Part shown: positions 58,475 through 64,000 of the stretch, one piece after another | How the letters are laid out: each line of letters starts with the position of its first letter | How positions within the stretch are numbered: position 1 is the first letter of the stretch | Assembly (NCBI GenBank): GCA_038093515.1 | Contig: JBBPSI010000128.1 | Span: 1-64,000, forward strand | Source: Butyriboletus loyo | Lineage: Eukaryota > Basidiomycota > Agaricomycetes > Boletales > Boletaceae | Direction: 5' to 3' | Length of the DNA: 64,000 nucleotides | Translations under genes and position numbers: made by a program | The notes under the pieces: generated by a model | Database searches by the model: none | What the model saw: the letters and a program-made list of their open reading frames with translations, nothing else | What the model was told of the DNA's origin: nothing

Positions 58475-60582
58475 TCAACGCTGTTTCTCGATGACGCTGT
58501 GCCGCCTCTGGCCGGGAACGACTGTCGACGGCGAGAACCACCCAGTCTTAAATCCATTCCCGCTTCCGCTCATACTCCCACCAATACTCATCCGTTTCTT
58601 GTCCTTGTCAGTGGGCACCAACAACGGTGACGTCAATGCGCTAAACATGGACGCCCGCTTCATGCCCATCTCGTCCGCTCCTTCGCCACTACGGCTTCTG
58701 ACAGACATCTGCGGGAGATCCTCCTTCCCATTCCCATTCGTACTCGGATTGGGATGCGTGGCTCCTCGAGGTCGGAAAAACCGCGCGGTAACGGTCGCAG
58801 CGCGGCTGACATGCGCCTTTCCCTTGTATATTCCCGGATCTGTACCCATACCTGTTGGCATCATCTGTACCGCTCCTTTCGGATCTATCATCCGTTGAAA
58901 CGCCACCAGCGTCAAACACGCGTTGTTCCCCGCGTTGTGCAACACACATGACGGGTCCATCCCAAGCGAGTGCAAGAGCCCGCGAAGACTGAGCAACGAC
59001 TCCGGCAAACGGGCTCCGCCCGTCTTACGATCGCGCATTGGGCCACGTTCACCGGAAGTAAAGAGGGCGCGTTCGAGGTAGGCGATGTCAAGGATGACGA
59101 TGTTGTTTGGGAGTTCTGGACGTGTCCGTGATATCCGGAGATGGAAAATACAATCAAAGGAGATAGATCCCATCAAGTGAGTTGGACAGGAATACGCGAG
59201 GAAAAACGGACGTACTGATCTTCATGTCTTCGAGCCGCTGCATAATCGCCTGAATGCCATGTCCGACGAGTACGACATTGTTGGCAACCGTCTCAGAGTC
59301 CGGGCTAACAAGACTACTATCCAGGGGCGTCGACAAGGGCAGACATAATTGAATATGCGTTCAAGGCTCACCTCAGGATAGATTGGATGATACGTGGCAT
59401 TTTTGTTTTCGTTATCACTTGGCTTTCTCCAAACTAGAGTTTCATTTCCCAATGGCAAACAATTTTTTAAACGTCAATAAAAACACTGATGGTCGAGAAC
59501 GTTACGCACGGCATACTACCGTTGTCAATCCAACACCCATTAACCAAACGAAAACACAGGGACATGGGTTGCGTATCAATGAAGCCCTCTTTAGGCATGA
59601 CGAGAACAAAAAGGCGCAGATAGAGCGTACCTGCGACGCCACGGCTGACGATGCCTTGTTGAACACATCCTTGTGTTCAGATGCGATGTAGTGACCCTTT
59701 CTGCGGTGACTCAGCACCCGATGCCTTACCATTATACACACCCAAAAATGCTCACCGATAATTTGTGTTCGGTGTGGGCGGCCATGCCCCCACTCTAAAG
59801 TTACCCGGTCAGTATCACGTGCTACCAAGGACGAGTCGAGGACGTACGCCTCGAGATGACTACATCGGATAGCTGCATATCCCCATTCGATAGACGAGCG
59901 ATCGTTCCTTTCGAGGGATTCGAAATCGATGGCTAAAAACGTCTTGTCCCGCATTGCCCAGAGCTTCCGGATAGCGCTCGGGTCACCGGCCCGGACGCGG
60001 GCTTTCAACGCCGCGAGGGCGACGGCGGGGAGCCCCGAGTGGAGTTTCTTGTAGGTTGACCAGTCGTTGAGGTGCCGAAGGTGTCGTTGGGAGGTCTCGA
60101 AAGGTGTGACAAGGAGGATATTGTCCACTTGGGGAAGGTTCTCACGGAATCTGCGTGCGGATGGATGGATGAGTTCCGGGAGGGGTGAGAAAAGGGGGCG
60201 CACTGTGTCTTGATCATCTTGACGAACGCGGCGATGGAGCTCATGCGCGTCACGATGTGTGCACGACCCGTGCGAGCATCTGTGACGGTAATCACAGGCC
60301 AGGAAAATGCGAGGAACTGTTCAAACGTCTCAAAGAACCGACCCCACGTCCGATCGTGCCTACGACGATCGAAAGAAAACATCAGCGGAATGTTGGCGTC
60401 AACGCAGGACGATGTCGTACCATGGCACGCCGTGAAGTTGGAAGAAGCCCATATAGGCCGAGTAGACCTGGGAGGCCGGTGATCATGAGCGTCATGCATG
60501 CACCCTGAAAGTACTGGGAAGGACGCACAGACTGAAGGTCATATTCCCAGCCCTGAGGGTCAACCAAGTGAAAATCAGACAT
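58475..60582 (-). CDS. Gfd2/YDR514C-like protein, RNase-H-like exonuclease fold, probably catalytically dead
   Basis: Exons read SAYMGFFQLHGVPWHDRTWG, RFFETFEQFLAFSWP, VDNILLVTPFETSQRHLRHL, SIRKLW-like AIRKLWAMRDK, then the nuclease-fold start TFLAIDFESLERNDRSSIEW and GYAAIR. Further parts are NNVVLVGHGIQAIMQRLEDM, NNIVILDIAYLERALFTSGE, SLLSLRGLLHSLGMDP and CVLHNAGNNACLTLVAFQRM, then a polar tail and stop at 58475-58477. The first acidic motif (AIDFE) is kept, but the position where relatives have Asp after GHG is Ile, and HNAGND is HNAGNN here, so two catalytic Asp residues seem replaced. The comparison to relatives is from memory. The N-terminal exon and start (60430-60582) are uncertain. 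Convergent with coatomer delta. Confidence 0.7.
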
Positions 60583-62319
<1,737 letters not shown>

Positions 62320-63928
62320 TCCACTCGCCGTACTGCCGACGTTGCATGTGCGTGCACGCTACGTGGAGATATAGAGTACGAACGAACGATGGTCCAAAAA
62401 GCACAGGGATGCCTGTCTCATCTTTTCCAGGCAACGTTTAGCCATGTACTTATGTCACACCTACCCGCATATACAACTCATGATTTTTTTGGGTCTTCTC
62501 TCCGCGTATTGGCAAGATCCGCCGCCAACTATCCACTCACGCATCACTATTTAGGGCTCAAACGTTCGTTTTGGTAGCGAGGAAGCCAGGTCGCGCGAAG
62601 AAGAGGTCGCAGCGCTCCGTCAGTGCCTTCTAGAAATGCAACTGCCATCCCGTGTAAAGCACCACCCTGCCGGCCCCATACCGTAGTTCAACTTGCAAGC
62701 ACGGCTGGTCATCAACTTTACTCGCCGATTGCGAAAAGTTCTCTTGCACCGTCAACCTGACCATCACAGGCGAAACGATTGGCAGCCTGGAAGCCACTCT
62801 AAAAAGCAACGCTTATTGATCCGCCCTTGCGCCTTACTTAACGCCGAGTTGCGGCCGTAGCGATGTCATGTCAGCTTTAGGCTCGGTCGCTACCTTTCCA
62901 GTTTCGGCGTCGATTGGTTCTTAGTCGGCTTTTCCTTGTCTTCGGGTGTGCATGTGTAATAGAGCTCGGGTATCGACCCTCCCCCCTCCACGCGATCCGA
63001 AATACCTGGACTTCTCGCGCCTCTGCCTGTGATGTGAACCCACCAGGCTCGTGAGGACGCCTCGTCCAACCTCATCCTCGAGTTTGCGCCACCCTGGTTC
63101 CCTGATACCCTACCCACATGCGCGCGCGACCTGGCGAACGCACGTTTCCGCGCGTCGGGCGTACTCCTAAGCAATCGGCCGCTTGTCCTTGGTGTTGGGC
63201 GAAAGCACTCGGAACTCGATAGGTCGTTGCGTTCCCAGCGCCCTATGCTCGGCACTTACCTCGCGCTTCCCGACCCATCTGCACGTGTCATAATGACGAA
63301 CGGGTTCCGCTGGGTAGCCACCTCGAGTCGCCCGGCAACCACTGCACCCCGCACCCCGCATCTGAGCAAGTGACGGAGTGACCCCATCCGCTTTTGGATC
63401 GATACCGTCTCTTTCTGATTGGGTTATATTATGATCCGCCACTGAACGTGTTGAAGCGCGTCTCATGCACGGCGGGTTCGGGGTGCGATCAATTGATTCA
63501 CGTACATTGTCGAAGACGGTCCAATCATAATGCTCAAGCGTAAAAACATTAAAATGAGTGATAACGATCAACTCACGCGAGGGCGAGCGTTACAGACAAC
63601 ATCATGAAGATGAAAACGGAACACAAAAATTAGTCGGCCAGGGTGACAATCCCACACCACAACCCTCCATTACTATGTAAATGACAGGATCAATGATATG
63701 AAATAGAACGGAAATGACACACGCAGTCCAAACGTCCAGAAAGAACACGAGGTCCGATCACAAAGTACGTGCAATATCAATAGGTAATCGGTCCAATGTA
63801 AAGTGTCACCAAACACGACAACCAACAATGCTAGAACCAAAGGAAGAAAATGGTATACGATATGAAACCCTAGCACAGCCGAGCCAAAAGAGCGTTCGCC
63901 CAGACGGTGGGTTTTTTCAAAAAAGCGT
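62320..63928. other. Intergenic, no supported gene
   Basis: No coding exon or RNA gene recognised. The A-rich region at 63590-63700 may hold the 3' UTR of the minus-strand gene that enters from the right edge. Confidence 0.45.
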
Positions 63929-64000
63929 TCAGAATACCATAGCAGCACCAGCAACTGCCGAAAGAACAAGAGCGGCAGCGGGAGCCATACCAATCAACTT
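63929..64000 (-). CDS. C-terminus of a gene extending past the window, small-residue-rich hydrophobic tail
   Basis: The last 23 codons read KLIGMAPAAALVLSAVAGA AMVF with TGA at 63929-63931. An Ala/Val/Leu-rich tail at the very C-terminus is typical of a GPI-anchor signal on a secreted fungal protein, but the rest of the gene is outside the window, so its identity is unknown. Confidence 0.5.
   Translation of the reverse strand, partial: KLIGMAPAAALVLSAVAGAAMVF

Overview
The window looks like nuclear DNA of a basidiomycete fungus, most likely an agaricomycete. Genes are broken into short exons by GT-AG introns of about 45-70 bases. Several families typical of Agaricomycetes are present: a DUF6534-type seven-helix membrane protein, an HNH-nuclease protein ending in an ALHALCCEVEWMSGAAEY block, a Gfd2/YDR514C-like protein and the 3' end of a Tad/jockey-type LINE. 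A finer placement (for example Ceratobasidiaceae) is only an impression. All gene models were spliced by eye, so CDS coordinates run from start codon to stop codon including introns.

Left part (1-13 kb): the 5' part of an ABCC transporter cut off after its first nucleotide-binding domain and joined directly to an N-truncated WD40 gene; unidentified exons; a ubiquilin/Dsk2 gene (-) divergent by only 53 bp from a dienelactone-hydrolase (DLH) gene (+); an HNH-nuclease gene that may be broken; and a second DLH paralogue with a TATA box.

Middle (13-37 kb): an NCS1 purine/cytosine permease, coatomer beta, a 2-oxoglutarate/Fe(II) oxygenase (-), a hypothetical gene, a DUF6534 membrane protein, a repeat-rich gap with a 5'-truncated LINE, two tandem aldo-keto reductases of the K+-channel-beta type, and a decayed inverted copy of the NCS1 permease. 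A glutaredoxin follows.

Right part (37-64 kb): a CstF-64-like hinge plus C-terminal-domain protein without a visible RRM (-), a crotonase-family enoyl-CoA hydratase (-), a TPX2-C-domain protein (-), a NIF3 family gene (-) divergent from coatomer delta (+), a Gfd2-like exonuclease-fold protein with probable loss of catalytic acids (-), the ubiquitin-ribosomal protein eL40 fusion (+), and the C-terminus of a gene entering from the right edge (-). Large stretches at 44.9-48.0, 51.2-54.5 and 62.3-63.9 kb show no gene I can support.

Most genes are unrelated housekeeping functions (COPI coat, ubiquitin, mRNA 3'-end processing, redox, lipid oxidation). The recurring theme is local duplication: two DLH genes, two AKR genes, two NCS1 loci and two similar short exons near the WD40 gene, in all stages from intact to decayed. 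I found no convincing new multi-gene system. The most unusual items are the ABC/WD40 junction, the predicted catalytically dead Gfd2-like protein, the RRM-less CstF-64-like gene and the inverted NCS1 pseudogene.
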